34,338 nucleotides of DNA from a virus: IMG/VR virus record IMGVR_UViG_3300042197_002506, positions 1-34,338 of that record; one strand, written 5' to 3'. Shown here in pieces: positions 14,928 through 21,794 of this stretch. The notes under the pieces were generated by a model that was not told where the DNA came from, ran no database searches, and saw only the letters and a program-made list of their open reading frames with translations. Numbering within the stretch: position 1 is the stretch's first letter; each line of letters opens with the position of its first letter. A program made the translations under genes and the position numbers.

Positions 14928-15176
14928 TTAGCCGTTCTTTGGCATTTCCATGCAACGTGAGAAGAGATAACGGCGTGCTGACTGCATCTCTCCGTTGGTT
15001 AAGAATCCATCACTGTTCTTATCAGCACGATCAAAGAGTGCCTTTGAAACTGTGCAGAAACGATTCACATCTTCAAAAGAAACTTTGCCATCCTTGTCAA
15101 AGTCATACTGTGCCACACGGTCTTGAGCCATTGCTGGCGCAGATAACATCATCAATCCAATGATTAGTTTTTTCAT
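14928..15176 (-). CDS. Secreted EF-hand calcium-binding protein
   Basis: 82 residues. Residues 1-17 are a signal peptide (KKLIIGLMMLSAPAMA) with likely cleavage after AMA. Two EF-hand loops follow: DFDKDGKVSFED (Asp at 1, 3, 5; Asp at 12) and DKNSDGFLTNGE (canonical, Glu at 12). The C-terminal part has two Cys in the mature protein (residues ~41 and 75) that could form a disulfide in the periplasm. Calcium binding is supported by the loops; the partner is unknown. It lies between the CDGSH-like gene and a peroxiredoxin. It could act in the infected-cell periplasm or on the envelope. Confidence 0.88.
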   Translation of the reverse strand: MKKLIIGLMMLSAPAMAQDRVAQYDFDKDGKVSFEDVNRFCTVSKALFDRADKNSDGFLTNGEMQSARRYLFSRCMEMPKNG

Positions 15177-15192
15177 TTAGTTACTTTTCCTA

Positions 15193-15768
15193 TTATAGAA
15201 CGTTAAGAGTTGCTTCACCAACCTGACGGTTGCACTGGCAAAGTTCACCTGTCTGCAATGCATCGAGAACACGAAGTGTCTCATCTGCATTACGACCAAC
15301 GTTGAGGTTGTTGACCGTAACGTGCTGAATCACGTTGCTTGGGTCAACAATAAAGGTTGCACGAAGTGCCGCACCAGCAGGTTGAAAGAACACACCAAGT
15401 TGATTTACGAGGCTCTTGTTCTCGTCATCATAGACACTCACATCGCGCTGCGTATCAGCGAAGAACCATGAAGTAGTCTTCTTGAGATCTTCGTGAGCAT
15501 TCTTCCATGCCAACTTACAGAATTCATTGTCAGTTGAACCAATCAAAAGAACCGCATCGCGATCAGCGAAGTCCTTGTTCAACTTGTCGTATGCCACGAT
15601 TTCGGTTGGGCAAACAAAAGTAAAATCCTTTGGATAGAATACAATGACCTTCCACTTGCCTTCAAAAGAAAGATCAGTAATCGTTTCGAAACCAGTTGCA
15701 GGGTCAAGCGCACCAGGCTTGACACCAGTAACACTAAACGGTGTTAACTTATCACCAACAGTTTTCAT
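15193..15768 (-). CDS. Peroxiredoxin (AhpC/TSA type)
   Basis: 191 residues from ATG at 15768, chosen because AAAGGAG lies 10 bases upstream; an earlier in-frame start at 15798 lacks such a site. The N-terminal thioredoxin fold has the active-site block FYPKDFTFVCPTEIVAYDKL with peroxidatic Cys53, and a conserved Arg at the RATFIVDP strand. Near the C-terminus the ELCQCNRQVGEATLNV segment supplies the resolving Cys (177 or 179), as in typical 2-Cys AhpC (E. coli 'GEVCP...GEATL'). It reduces hydrogen and organic peroxides using a host reductant; no AhpF or thioredoxin gene is seen nearby. It would protect the infected cell from oxidative damage. Confidence 0.95.
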   Translation of the reverse strand: MKTVGDKLTPFSVTGVKPGALDPATGFETITDLSFEGKWKVIVFYPKDFTFVCPTEIVAYDKLNKDFADRDAVLLIGSTDNEFCKLAWKNAHEDLKKTTSWFFADTQRDVSVYDDENKSLVNQLGVFFQPAGAALRATFIVDPSNVIQHVTVNNLNVGRNADETLRVLDALQTGELCQCNRQVGEATLNVL

Positions 15769-15873
15769 ATAACACACTCCTTTGTAAAAGAACAACAATA
15801 TATAGCACCCAAATCGTTACATTTGAGTTTCAGAAACATTAATTGATTAAATGGATTCGATAGATTCTAACTA

Positions 15874-16275
15874 TCAGTTATTGAGTCCGTCAAGGTAGGC
15901 TTGACGTTCGAGATCGCGTTGATGACGCTGCAATTTTTGTACGCAACCACGAATCCAATTGCGTGCTAAATTATAATTTTCCATATAGTGAATAGGAACT
16001 TCTTTAGAACAATAATATTCAAACCTTTGTCGACGATCCGTGTATGATTCATTATATGATAATCGATCGGCTGATCCAAGTATAGCCTCACCATTGCGGT
16101 AACCAATGATAGCACCGATTACAGTAGCAGCCTTACGACCGTCCCCGTCCCCGATAGTGCTTCCAAGTGCGCCCCCAGCAATTGCACCCAGGACTTGTTC
16201 CGTACTTTGTGCTTTTGCGCTGATGCTTACGGAGCCAATCAGGAGGGCGGCAGTTATAGCAAGAATACGTTTCAT
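15874..16275 (-). CDS. Exported glycine-zipper protein
   Basis: 133 residues. Residues 1-22 are a signal peptide (KRILAITAALLIGSVSISAKA). Residues 25-65 form a glycine-zipper 2TM motif (LGAIAGGALGSTIGDGDG and AATVIGAIIGYRNG) as in Rick_17kDa / outer membrane antigen proteins. Residues 70-133 are charged and helical with two Cys. It is probably a periplasmic or outer-membrane protein that inserts into membranes. Aquatic T4-like phages often carry such genes of unknown role; superinfection exclusion or lysis support are guesses. The early-type promoter at 16306 and an ATGAGGAAACTCAATG start region lie upstream. Confidence 0.85.
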   Translation of the reverse strand: MKRILAITAALLIGSVSISAKAQSTEQVLGAIAGGALGSTIGDGDGRKAATVIGAIIGYRNGEAILGSADRLSYNESYTDRRQRFEYYCSKEVPIHYMENYNLARNWIRGCVQKLQRHQRDLERQAYLDGLNN

Positions 16276-16303
16276 TGAGTTTCCTCATAATACCAGACAT
16301 AGT

Positions 16304-16999
16304 CTATTGTACTACATCTTCATCCAAAAGTAAAGTTTTTTCGTAATATTTGTCGATATACGTTTGTAACTCAGCCTTATATGCCGCAAGTTCATCACCT
16401 TCAGCATACATAGTTTGGCAAAAGTTTGCTGTATCAACACCAATTAGAATCACAACTCTATTTATTGGCAACCCAGTCATTTCAGTAAACATAGTAGCAT
16501 AAGCAGCGCCCTGCATAAAGTAGTTGCCAATATGTTCTTTCTTCTTTAATCGAATAGATGTTTTAAAGTCAATAACACAGAGTTCGCCCTTATACTCTGC
16601 AATACAATCCACCGTACCAGCCAAACGTAATTGATGGGAATATAAACGATCTTCAAGACAATGAATGTTGTTCACCTTTTCATCAATCTCTTTTTTCATT
16701 CTTACAAACAATGACTTAACATTAGGCATCATTTCTAATTGAGAGACGTCTTCATTATTCAAATACATTTCTAGTGCTTTGTGTACGCCTGTGCCACGCG
16801 TAGTAGCCTTTCTAGAAATTTCATTGGCTTTCGCTTCACCAACTTTTGCGCGCCACTCCATAAGAGATTCTTTCTTATAATCTGAAAGAACCGTAGTTAC
16901 TGACGCGTAACGATTGCCATTAGGGGCAACGTACATCCTAGAACCCAACACATTTTCTTGCTGAAGTTCTGGGAAGTTATGATCTATATGATTAAACAT
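16304..16999 (-). CDS. PD-(D/E)XK-type exonuclease (RecB/Cas4-like)
   Basis: 231 residues with the RecB-type nuclease order: GTGVHKALEMYL (His about 73, Glu about 77), LAGTVDCIAEYKGELCVIDF (Asp about 131 and Asp about 144), FKT (Lys about 146), and the QxxxY motif MQGAAYA (about 162-168). Similar proteins in cyanophages and other T4-like phages are annotated as exonucleases. No helicase domain and no four-Cys iron-sulfur cluster are seen, so it is not a Cas4. Recombination or host DNA recycling are likely roles. It lies three bases from PhoH. Confidence 0.88.
   Translation of the reverse strand: MFNHIDHNFPELQQENVLGSRMYVAPNGNRYASVTTVLSDYKKESLMEWRAKVGEAKANEISRKATTRGTGVHKALEMYLNNEDVSQLEMMPNVKSLFVRMKKEIDEKVNNIHCLEDRLYSHQLRLAGTVDCIAEYKGELCVIDFKTSIRLKKKEHIGNYFMQGAAYATMFTEMTGLPINRVVILIGVDTANFCQTMYAEGDELAAYKAELQTYIDKYYEKTLLLDEDVVQ
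16306..16334 (-). promoter_or_regulatory. Early-type promoter before the glycine-zipper gene
   Basis: Minus strand TTTACT (16329-16334), 17-base spacer, TACAAT (16306-16311), about 31 bases upstream of the start at 16275. It overlaps the last codons of the exonuclease gene. Confidence 0.72.
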
Positions 17000-17002
17000 A
17001 AA

Positions 17003-17776
17003 TTACTTTTTAATTCCCCATTCTGCTGACGCATGTTCTTCTCGTTCATACTTTTCGACCGCAATCAAAAAGTCTTTTACCAAACTTGAACGAACGATAT
17101 CTTCTGTGGTAAACTCAATATTAGTAAACGATTGCATCATTTTAGCAATCTCATGAAACTTCTTCATACCAGACTTGTCCTTGTTATTACGATACAAGTC
17201 TGTTTGCTTGTAGTCGCCGCAAAAAATAATCTTAGAACGGTATCCTACACGAGTCATTATAGTTAATAACTCTTCCCAAGTCAAGTTCTGGCATTCGTCA
17301 ACAATAATAACGGCATCATCAAAACTCATACCACGAATAAAACTTGTAGAGATAAATTCAATTCTTCCGCATTCTTTGAGTGCATCATACGCATCACGAC
17401 GACCAAATAATGTATGGCAAATTTGTATATAAGGTTGTTCGTAAAGACTCATCTTTTCTTCTACAGATCCTGGAGTGAATCCGAGATCTCGAGATTGTAC
17501 AGCGGAACGTACAATAACAACTCGATGAAACGAAGATGTTTTATCAAGCACTTCTTGAATGGCTTGATAGCAAGCAATGAATGTTTTACCTGTACCAGCA
17601 GATCCACATAACATTGTAAAGTAGTCGCCACGTTTATATGCTTCGAAGAACTTTGCTTGGTTTGATGTTAACGGTTCAAATTGTTTTAACTCGGCTGCTT
17701 TAATACGTTGAGGTTTTTTCTCAACCTGCCCTTCACTAAATTCAATAACAGTGTTTCCGTTTTTTTTCTTACTCAA
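17003..17776 (-). CDS. phoH: PhoH-like P-loop ATPase
   Basis: About 257 residues from a TTG at 17776 (MSKKKNGNTVIEFSEG), preferred because the longer frame from 17923 would overlap the upstream gene by 140 bases; an AGGAAG site sits just before the TTG. Residues 36-70 carry QAKFFEAYKRGDYFTMLCGS, then AGTGKT (Walker A). Further on come AVQSRDLGFTPG, FIRGMSFDDAVIIVDECQN (Walker B) and IIFCGDYKQTDL, the PhoH core. PhoH-like ATPases are common in aquatic phages; the biochemical role is unsettled (RNA-related in PhoH2). It is followed by the exonuclease. Confidence 0.93.
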   Translation of the reverse strand: MSKKKNGNTVIEFSEGQVEKKPQRIKAAELKQFEPLTSNQAKFFEAYKRGDYFTMLCGSAGTGKTFIACYQAIQEVLDKTSSFHRVVIVRSAVQSRDLGFTPGSVEEKMSLYEQPYIQICHTLFGRRDAYDALKECGRIEFISTSFIRGMSFDDAVIIVDECQNLTWEELLTIMTRVGYRSKIIFCGDYKQTDLYRNNKDKSGMKKFHEIAKMMQSFTNIEFTTEDIVRSSLVKDFLIAVEKYEREEHASAEWGIKK

Positions 17777-17783
17777 AACTTCC

Positions 17784-18113
17784 TCACTTCCCCCTTGCTT
17801 GGGCGGCTTGCTTTTTGCGATGCTTTTCGATAACTTGATCGGTCTTGATTCGTTTCGAATCTTTGCGAAGAACTTTATCGGCAAGTGGGCTTCTTGGATT
17901 CTGTTCTGCAATTTTATGCACAACTTCTTTCCAAGTATTATCCGTTTTCTTGCCAGCCATATCGCCTGTTCCCGAGTAACTGAACATTGGCGCGTCGCTA
18001 TAGTATCTTTCTAGATGAGGATTGTCTGCCTTAAATTGATCATAGGCAGATATAGACATTGCGTGTTCTTCGATTTCTTTAGTTTTTGTATTCACGAACT
18101 CATAAGTCGGCAT
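17784..18113 (-). CDS. Conserved T4-like phage protein, 109 aa (FmdB-like start)
   Basis: The start MPTYEFVNTKTKEIEEHAMS resembles the first strands of FmdB-type zinc-ribbon proteins, but the cysteines of that ribbon are absent. The middle holds AYDQFKADNPHLERYY and the end is a basic helix (DQVIEKHRKKQAAQARGK). Similar proteins occur near PhoH in aquatic T4-like phages. No function is known. It is three bases from the HAD gene upstream in the operon and seven bases before the PhoH start. Confidence 0.85.
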   Translation of the reverse strand: MPTYEFVNTKTKEIEEHAMSISAYDQFKADNPHLERYYSDAPMFSYSGTGDMAGKKTDNTWKEVVHKIAEQNPRSPLADKVLRKDSKRIKTDQVIEKHRKKQAAQARGK

Positions 18114-18116
18114 ATA

Positions 18117-18713
18117 TCAAACCTTTTTAAAATATCCATGGTACGCAAGGTACGCATTAAATTTTACTGTCGGGTATTCGCGCTTCAACGTTAAGAACAC
18201 TTCAAGATTTTTTGGATCGTCATCAAACAGATTGACTTCCTTAAACTTCCCTGTGTTTAGATATTGTTGAATGTATAGTTTCTTGGCATGAGCAGCGGGC
18301 ATTCCTAGATTACCTGCTCGGTGAACATGAATACTCTTCATATTCAATCCATACTTTTCAAATGTATTTAGGAATTTATGTGGATCATCAAAGTCTGAAC
18401 GAGCAGTCAACACGATAACCTTACTATTTGGCATTCTTGAATATGCCTGTAACGTTCTAGCAGCCTTATCAATTGCTCTTTGAATCGGAATAGATGTTTT
18501 GTTAAAGAGTTCGGCGCTCTTAAATTCTGAGAAGTCAAATTGCTCACCTGGCTTGAGTCTGTAAGTATTGAATTCTCTGTTAGAGAGAGAATTAACACGG
18601 CGTCCATCTTTCACAACGTGTACACGCGCCTTTGTCTGGAATAGGGTTTCATCAATATCCCAAACCGAAAGATTGCCTAGTTGTGATAATTGAAATTCAG
18701 AAAACTTCTTCAT
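18117..18713 (-). CDS. HAD-superfamily phosphatase-like protein
   Basis: 198 residues from ATG at 18713 (MKKFSEFQLSQLGNLSVWDI), four bases after the upstream stop; the longer frame from 18803 overlaps that gene. Motif I is WDIDETLF (nucleophile and acid Asp at residues 19 and 21). Motif II is VIVLTARSD, and motif IV is NLFDDDPKNLE. Residues 25-85 are a small cap. The layout is like that of phage polynucleotide-kinase 3'-phosphatase domains and swiss-army-knife HAD proteins, but there is no kinase domain. Substrate is unknown. Confidence 0.88.
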   Translation of the reverse strand: MKKFSEFQLSQLGNLSVWDIDETLFQTKARVHVVKDGRRVNSLSNREFNTYRLKPGEQFDFSEFKSAELFNKTSIPIQRAIDKAARTLQAYSRMPNSKVIVLTARSDFDDPHKFLNTFEKYGLNMKSIHVHRAGNLGMPAAHAKKLYIQQYLNTGKFKEVNLFDDDPKNLEVFLTLKREYPTVKFNAYLAYHGYFKKV

Positions 18714-18717
18714 TTCA

Positions 18718-19266
18718 TTATTTATACCAGTCTGGCGTACCCCTAACTTTCCAAGTAGCGAACCTTTTCTTATAGACTCGGTAATAGTTCCGATAAGCCT
18801 CAACGGACTTGTTTATAACCTTGACGTCATCGGGCATGGCTTGGGGCGGCTCATTAAAATAACCGTCTCTGGGGATGTTATTGGGAGCGAAACTTAGATT
18901 TTGAATTACAACCGAAGTTTTGTGCTGCTTGTCAGTCATTCCGCCATAACGATAGCGATACTCCTGACAGAGTTCAGACGCAAGATTCCAAAGCCATTGA
19001 TAGTGCGAAAGATCTTCGCGTGTCCAGATAGCAGAGGGGTGATTGATGTGCGATGCCTTGTATAGTATAGGCTCGCGATAATCATCCAACTTCCAGCGTT
19101 TGATATTACGACCATTCGCTGTCTTATCCAGATACAGATTACCGTCAAGAATACGATGTGCAGTCGACATTAATTGCGCGTATTCAATAATCATCTTAAC
19201 AACGTGTTTGTCTAGATGATATTGCGCGGCAGTTTTTGGATCGTTATCGAGATAAAAGATATTCAC
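18718..19266 (-). CDS. Conserved phage protein, 182 aa (possible DNA glycosylase-type)
   Basis: The start MNIFYLDNDPKTAAQYHLDK followed by HVVKMIIEYAQLMSTAHRIL, then HPSAIWTREDLSHYQWLWNL and EPPQAMPDDVKVINKSVEAY, is a conserved pattern in T4-like phages. Histidine-, Tyr- and Trp-rich helices suggest an enzyme, and I recall such proteins being linked to pyrimidine-dimer glycosylase families, but the sequence here gives no proof. Thirteen bases separate it from the gene downstream of the promoter side (19279). Confidence 0.8.
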   Translation of the reverse strand: MNIFYLDNDPKTAAQYHLDKHVVKMIIEYAQLMSTAHRILDGNLYLDKTANGRNIKRWKLDDYREPILYKASHINHPSAIWTREDLSHYQWLWNLASELCQEYRYRYGGMTDKQHKTSVVIQNLSFAPNNIPRDGYFNEPPQAMPDDVKVINKSVEAYRNYYRVYKKRFATWKVRGTPDWYK

Positions 19267-19278
19267 GATGAACTCCTA

Positions 19279-19530
19279 TTAGTTTAATCGTGAGACTTCT
19301 CCCACTTCAACAAACGATTTAATCTTATCTCGACTATCAGAGATAGAATCAATCATCATATTATAGTCTTCAGCGTTCATTGATGTTTTGTAAATCATAA
19401 ACGCAAGTTTGACCATTGACGCAGCACAGGCGTATGGATTGAATCCTTCGTCTGTAAATTTAGAAGTAAGATGTGCGTATGAGATTTCCATCGCCATCAA
19501 TTCTTCATCAGTCGTTTTGATAGTAGACAT
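19279..19530 (-). CDS. Unrecognised small helical protein, 83 aa
   Basis: Start ATG at 19530 (MSTIKTTDEELMAMEISYAH) is one base after the upstream stop and has GAGGA 9 bases ahead; the longer frame from 19554 overlaps that gene. The protein is helical and acidic, with NPYACAASMVKLAFMIYKTS in the middle and no enzyme motif. Its operon neighbours are a GIY-YIG-like protein and the 182-aa protein. Role unknown. Confidence 0.8.
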   Translation of the reverse strand: MSTIKTTDEELMAMEISYAHLTSKFTDEGFNPYACAASMVKLAFMIYKTSMNAEDYNMMIDSISDSRDKIKSFVEVGEVSRLN

Positions 19531-19531
19531 T

Positions 19532-20122
19532 TTATGATTCCTCATCAATTTCATCGAGGTGACGTTGGAAGATAATTTCTTTCACTTCGGCACGAATAAC
19601 TTTATGAAGTTCAATCTTCTCATCATCAGATAGATTCGAGAGACTTGAAATCATCTGCTCAAGTTTACCATCCTTACCAGCCGAAGCCTCGCGCCAGGAA
19701 AAATTAAATCCAAACTTTGATTGCATTTCTGCATGAAATGATTGCTCAAACTCAGTTAATCGTGCTGGGTCATCAACGTAAAAATACTTTACGACATAAC
19801 GATCGAGCGCAAACTTATCAAGACGATTACGAATGTAAACACCAGCGTTATGATAAGGGATATTGCTTTTAGAATTTACAGTCGCCTTGATATTCGATGT
19901 TCGCATTACAATATCTTTAGACTGACCGATATAACCATTCCTCTCACAAAGAAAGTTATTCTTTTCGATCTCTGCAACATCTGTATCAAGTGCTACAAGA
20001 TAAACGCCAACCTTACCGTCTTCAGACATCTTCGCCCATTTACCATTCTGGCTACCAGGCAAATCTCTCAACCGAATCCAATCAGACTGCTTGGATGAAA
20101 ATTTATTAATGAATGATGGCAT
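19532..20122 (-). CDS. GIY-YIG-like endonuclease-domain protein
   Basis: 196 residues. Residues 39-75 read GVYLVAL, then NGYIGQSKDIVMRTSNIK, which fits GVY...YIGQS-x-DI-x2-R, the core of the GIY-YIG nuclease fold. HNAGVYIRNRL (about 91-101) and the acidic helix LTEFEQSFHAEMQSKFGF (about 120-137) would supply the later His and the metal-binding Glu. The fold is extended by about 20 residues between the two core strands, so it is a divergent member. Free-standing GIY-YIG genes in T4-like phages can be homing or repair nucleases. There is a terminator just upstream (20134), so its promoter is not obvious. Confidence 0.72.
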   Translation of the reverse strand: MPSFINKFSSKQSDWIRLRDLPGSQNGKWAKMSEDGKVGVYLVALDTDVAEIEKNNFLCERNGYIGQSKDIVMRTSNIKATVNSKSNIPYHNAGVYIRNRLDKFALDRYVVKYFYVDDPARLTEFEQSFHAEMQSKFGFNFSWREASAGKDGKLEQMISSLSNLSDDEKIELHKVIRAEVKEIIFQRHLDEIDEES

Positions 20123-20133
20123 TTGTTACCTAT

Positions 20134-20161
20134 AAAAAAAGAGGGGGACCGAAGTCCCCCT
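20134..20161 (-). terminator. Rho-independent terminator (UUCG loop), copy 2
   Basis: Minus strand: stem GGGGGAC/GTCCCCC with TTCG loop, then CTCTTTTTTT. It follows the 142-aa gene (stop at 20175) by 14 bases and is the same hairpin as at 10898-10923. It should end the early unit that starts at 20637, leaving the GIY-YIG operon to read-through or an unseen promoter. Confidence 0.88.
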
Positions 20162-20174
20162 TGGAGAACGACAA

Positions 20175-20603
20175 TTAGATACCCAACTGTTCCTTCAGAT
20201 CAGCCAACTCTACGTCAGAAATTTCCTCGACGCCAAAGTCTTCGATCGCAGACTCATCAACTACCTTTGACTTGCGTGAAGCAGTCGTCTTGGTTTGTGT
20301 AACCGAAACCTTCGGAGCCTTGACTGCCTTCGCAGCCTTGACCTTCGCAGGCTTGCTCTTCGCAACCATACGAGGGGCAACGGTATCAGGGTTCAAGAGT
20401 TTATAACTCTTAACCTTACGACCATCACGCTCAGTCTCGATCTCGGCACCGAAGTCAAAGCGCATGGTGCAGATAAGAACCATAACACTGTTGCGCTTCT
20501 GACCAACAGCCTTTACAATATCTTCGAAGTCGACGTGCTTGCCGCTCTTCATAAGACCCCAAAGCGTCAGCATCGAAGCCGACGGATTAATCATTTTAGC
20601 CAT
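20175..20603 (-). CDS. Winged-helix-like basic protein, 142 aa
   Basis: Residues 1-75 look like a small winged helix (ASMLTLWGLMKSGKHVDFED, IVKAVGQKRNSVMVLICTMR and the wing ERDGRKVKSYKLL). Residues 80-112 are a Lys/Ala/Pro-rich linker (KPAKVKAAKAVKAPK), like histone-H1 tails. The last 25 residues are acidic. It is probably a DNA-binding or nucleoid-associated regulator. It has its own strong early promoter (20637), a TGAGG site near the start, and a terminator right after the stop, so it is a single-gene early unit. Confidence 0.85.
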   Translation of the reverse strand: MAKMINPSASMLTLWGLMKSGKHVDFEDIVKAVGQKRNSVMVLICTMRFDFGAEIETERDGRKVKSYKLLNPDTVAPRMVAKSKPAKVKAAKAVKAPKVSVTQTKTTASRKSKVVDESAIEDFGVEEISDVELADLKEQLGI

Positions 20604-20636
20604 AATAAAAAAACCTCAATAACAACGGACAATACA

Positions 20637-20665
20637 ATTATATAATAGCAATCGGCAAAAGTAAA
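20637..20665 (-). promoter_or_regulatory. Strong early-type promoter for the 142-aa regulator
   Basis: Minus strand TTTACT (20660-20665), 17-base spacer TTTGCCGATTGCTATTA, TATAAT (20637-20642). The -10 matches consensus exactly. The -35 directly abuts the hairpin at 20666-20691, so the terminator and promoter form one unit. Confidence 0.85.
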
Positions 20666-20691
20666 GTCGGGGGGGATATTTCCCCCCCGAC
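20666..20691 (-). terminator. GC hairpin terminator before the 20637 promoter
   Basis: A perfect 10-bp stem GTCGGGGGGG/CCCCCCCGAC with a six-base loop, followed on the minus strand by TTTACTTTT. The T-run is broken but rich. It lies 8 bases after the stop of the 120-aa gene and ends that unit; its downstream T-rich tail is also the next -35. Confidence 0.75.
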
Positions 20692-20699
20692 CCGCAATT

Positions 20700-21062
20700 T
20701 TACTTCAGACGCTCGATCTTAAGACCAGTCGCAGTACGACTGAACTTGAAGTCAGCATTGAAGAAATTACGAAGCGAATAACGAGCGCGAGCATAACGCG
20801 CACGGTGCTTACTCGGACTCAAACTTCGCGGACGCGAGAAATACTGAGCGCCACCGACAGGGATATTCATCAAATCCTTTCGGAAACTACGATCCCACAC
20901 TAACGTGCGATTCTCAGTCTCATCAGAATTTGTCAACTCATCAAAACTTACTTCTGAGACAAATTTACTTTTAGTCGCGAATACTCGCTCCAACACAATC
21001 TCACGAATCACTTCTTTCGTAATCGCACGCAAATCTACACTTTCAATATTCAAAGAACTCAT
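20700..21062 (-). CDS. Unrecognised basic protein, 120 aa
   Basis: Start ATG at 21062 (MSSLNIESVDLRAITKEVIR) is preferred; upstream GTG/ATG codons at 21074-21069 lie too close to the GGAG site shared with the previous gene. Residues 1-50 are helical. The middle has VGGAQYFSRPRSLSPSKHRA, Arg- and Ser-rich, then YARARYSLRNFFNAD. No known domain. The gene is early, in a chain of overlapping small genes, and ends at a strong terminator. Confidence 0.75.
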   Translation of the reverse strand: MSSLNIESVDLRAITKEVIREIVLERVFATKSKFVSEVSFDELTNSDETENRTLVWDRSFRKDLMNIPVGGAQYFSRPRSLSPSKHRARYARARYSLRNFFNADFKFSRTATGLKIERLK

Positions 21063-21070
21063 AACAATCA

Positions 21071-21355
21071 TCACTCCTTATCAAGAAAAAGCCAGGCAAG
21101 CAAATACCCAGCACCCAAAAAACCACCAGTCAAAGGTGCTACTAGCATAAAAGCCAATCTCAATTTCCAAGTAGGAAGTTCGCCCTTTAGACCTGATATC
21201 ACTCCACCCAATAAAGCAGGACCACCGATACAAAGGAAGCCACGCTTTCGTTTAATATCGGGCAATTCCTCTCTAATCATGTCTCCTAGAGACTGTTCCT
21301 CGTCTTCATGTTGTGGCTTTCCAATAATCGTACCTTTGAGGTCGTCTCTACTCAT
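21071..21355 (-). CDS. Small membrane protein, 94 aa
   Basis: Start ATG at 21355 (MSRDDLKGTIIGKPQHEDEE) overlaps the upstream stop (TGATG), so it is translationally coupled; the longer frame from 21418 would run inside the upstream gene. Residues 1-38 are charged and cytosolic. Residues ~41-57 and ~66-90 are hydrophobic Gly/Leu-rich spans (GGPALLGGVISG and FMLVAPLTGGFLGAGYLLAW). It ends in LDKE. Two-span inner membrane protein; role unknown. Confidence 0.75.
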   Translation of the reverse strand: MSRDDLKGTIIGKPQHEDEEQSLGDMIREELPDIKRKRGFLCIGGPALLGGVISGLKGELPTWKLRLAFMLVAPLTGGFLGAGYLLAWLFLDKE

Positions 21356-21561
21356 CAAGAATTCACACAATCTTGCTGAGCCTGTTCTCGCACGAGCCAC
21401 TCGCGCAGACGAGTCCATCGCACTCTTTTACCTTCAGCAATTCGACGAGACAACACTACGTCAACACGAACGATCGCATCAGCATGAGCAACCGCACCAG
21501 TCGAAACCAAAGTCTTGATATCGCTGACACTCGCCAGCGCAAGAGGATTTGCATTAGACAT
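21355..21561 (-). CDS. Unrecognised small protein, 68 aa
   Basis: ATG at 21561 with GGGAG 8 bases upstream. MSNANPLALASVSDIKTLVS then a helical Val/Ala/Arg-rich part (RVDVVLSRRIAEGKRVRWTR) and a C-terminus with Gln and Cys. No family recognised. It overlaps the upstream gene's end by 8 bases and the next start by one base, typical of compact phage early genes. Confidence 0.75.
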   Translation of the reverse strand: MSNANPLALASVSDIKTLVSTGAVAHADAIVRVDVVLSRRIAEGKRVRWTRLREWLVREQAQQDCVNS

Positions 21562-21766
21562 TATTCAATCTCCCATAAAGAGCATCTGAAACCTCTTCGC
21601 GAACCGCAGTGTCGCTGGCTTCCTCGAAACCTTTGACTCTGCTGAGTTTCTCCAACATCTGCATCACTACCATCCAAGAGATATCGATGCGATACGCAAC
21701 AGCGACGATCTCATGAACTGCGGCATTGCCTTCGTCTGTGAACATTCCGTAATATGGAGTATTCAT
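21554..21766 (-). CDS. Unrecognised small helical protein, 70 aa
   Basis: ATG at 21766 with GGTGGAGG 4 bases ahead. Two to three helices: NAAVHEIVAVAYRIDISWMV, VMQMLEKLSRVKGFEEA, TAVREEVSDALYGRLNN. No family recognised. Its start overlaps (TAATG) the stop of a reading frame that appears to be the shifted 3' end of the preceding coiled-coil gene. Confidence 0.78.
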   Translation of the reverse strand: MNTPYYGMFTDEGNAAVHEIVAVAYRIDISWMVVMQMLEKLSRVKGFEEASDTAVREEVSDALYGRLNNV

Positions 21767-21794
21767 TAGACCTCCACCAGACCAAGAGTCTTGT

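Noticed and set aside
14626-14931. 101-codon plus-strand ORF over the tmRNA region
   Set aside because: It lies opposite the tmRNA acceptor half and the 52-aa gene; its peptide has no domain and no ribosome site, so it is a shadow of the RNA gene and the minus-strand gene.
15777-15830. A further early promoter before the peroxiredoxin gene
   Set aside because: TATATA/TATATT stretches occur but no matching -35 at 17 bases was found.
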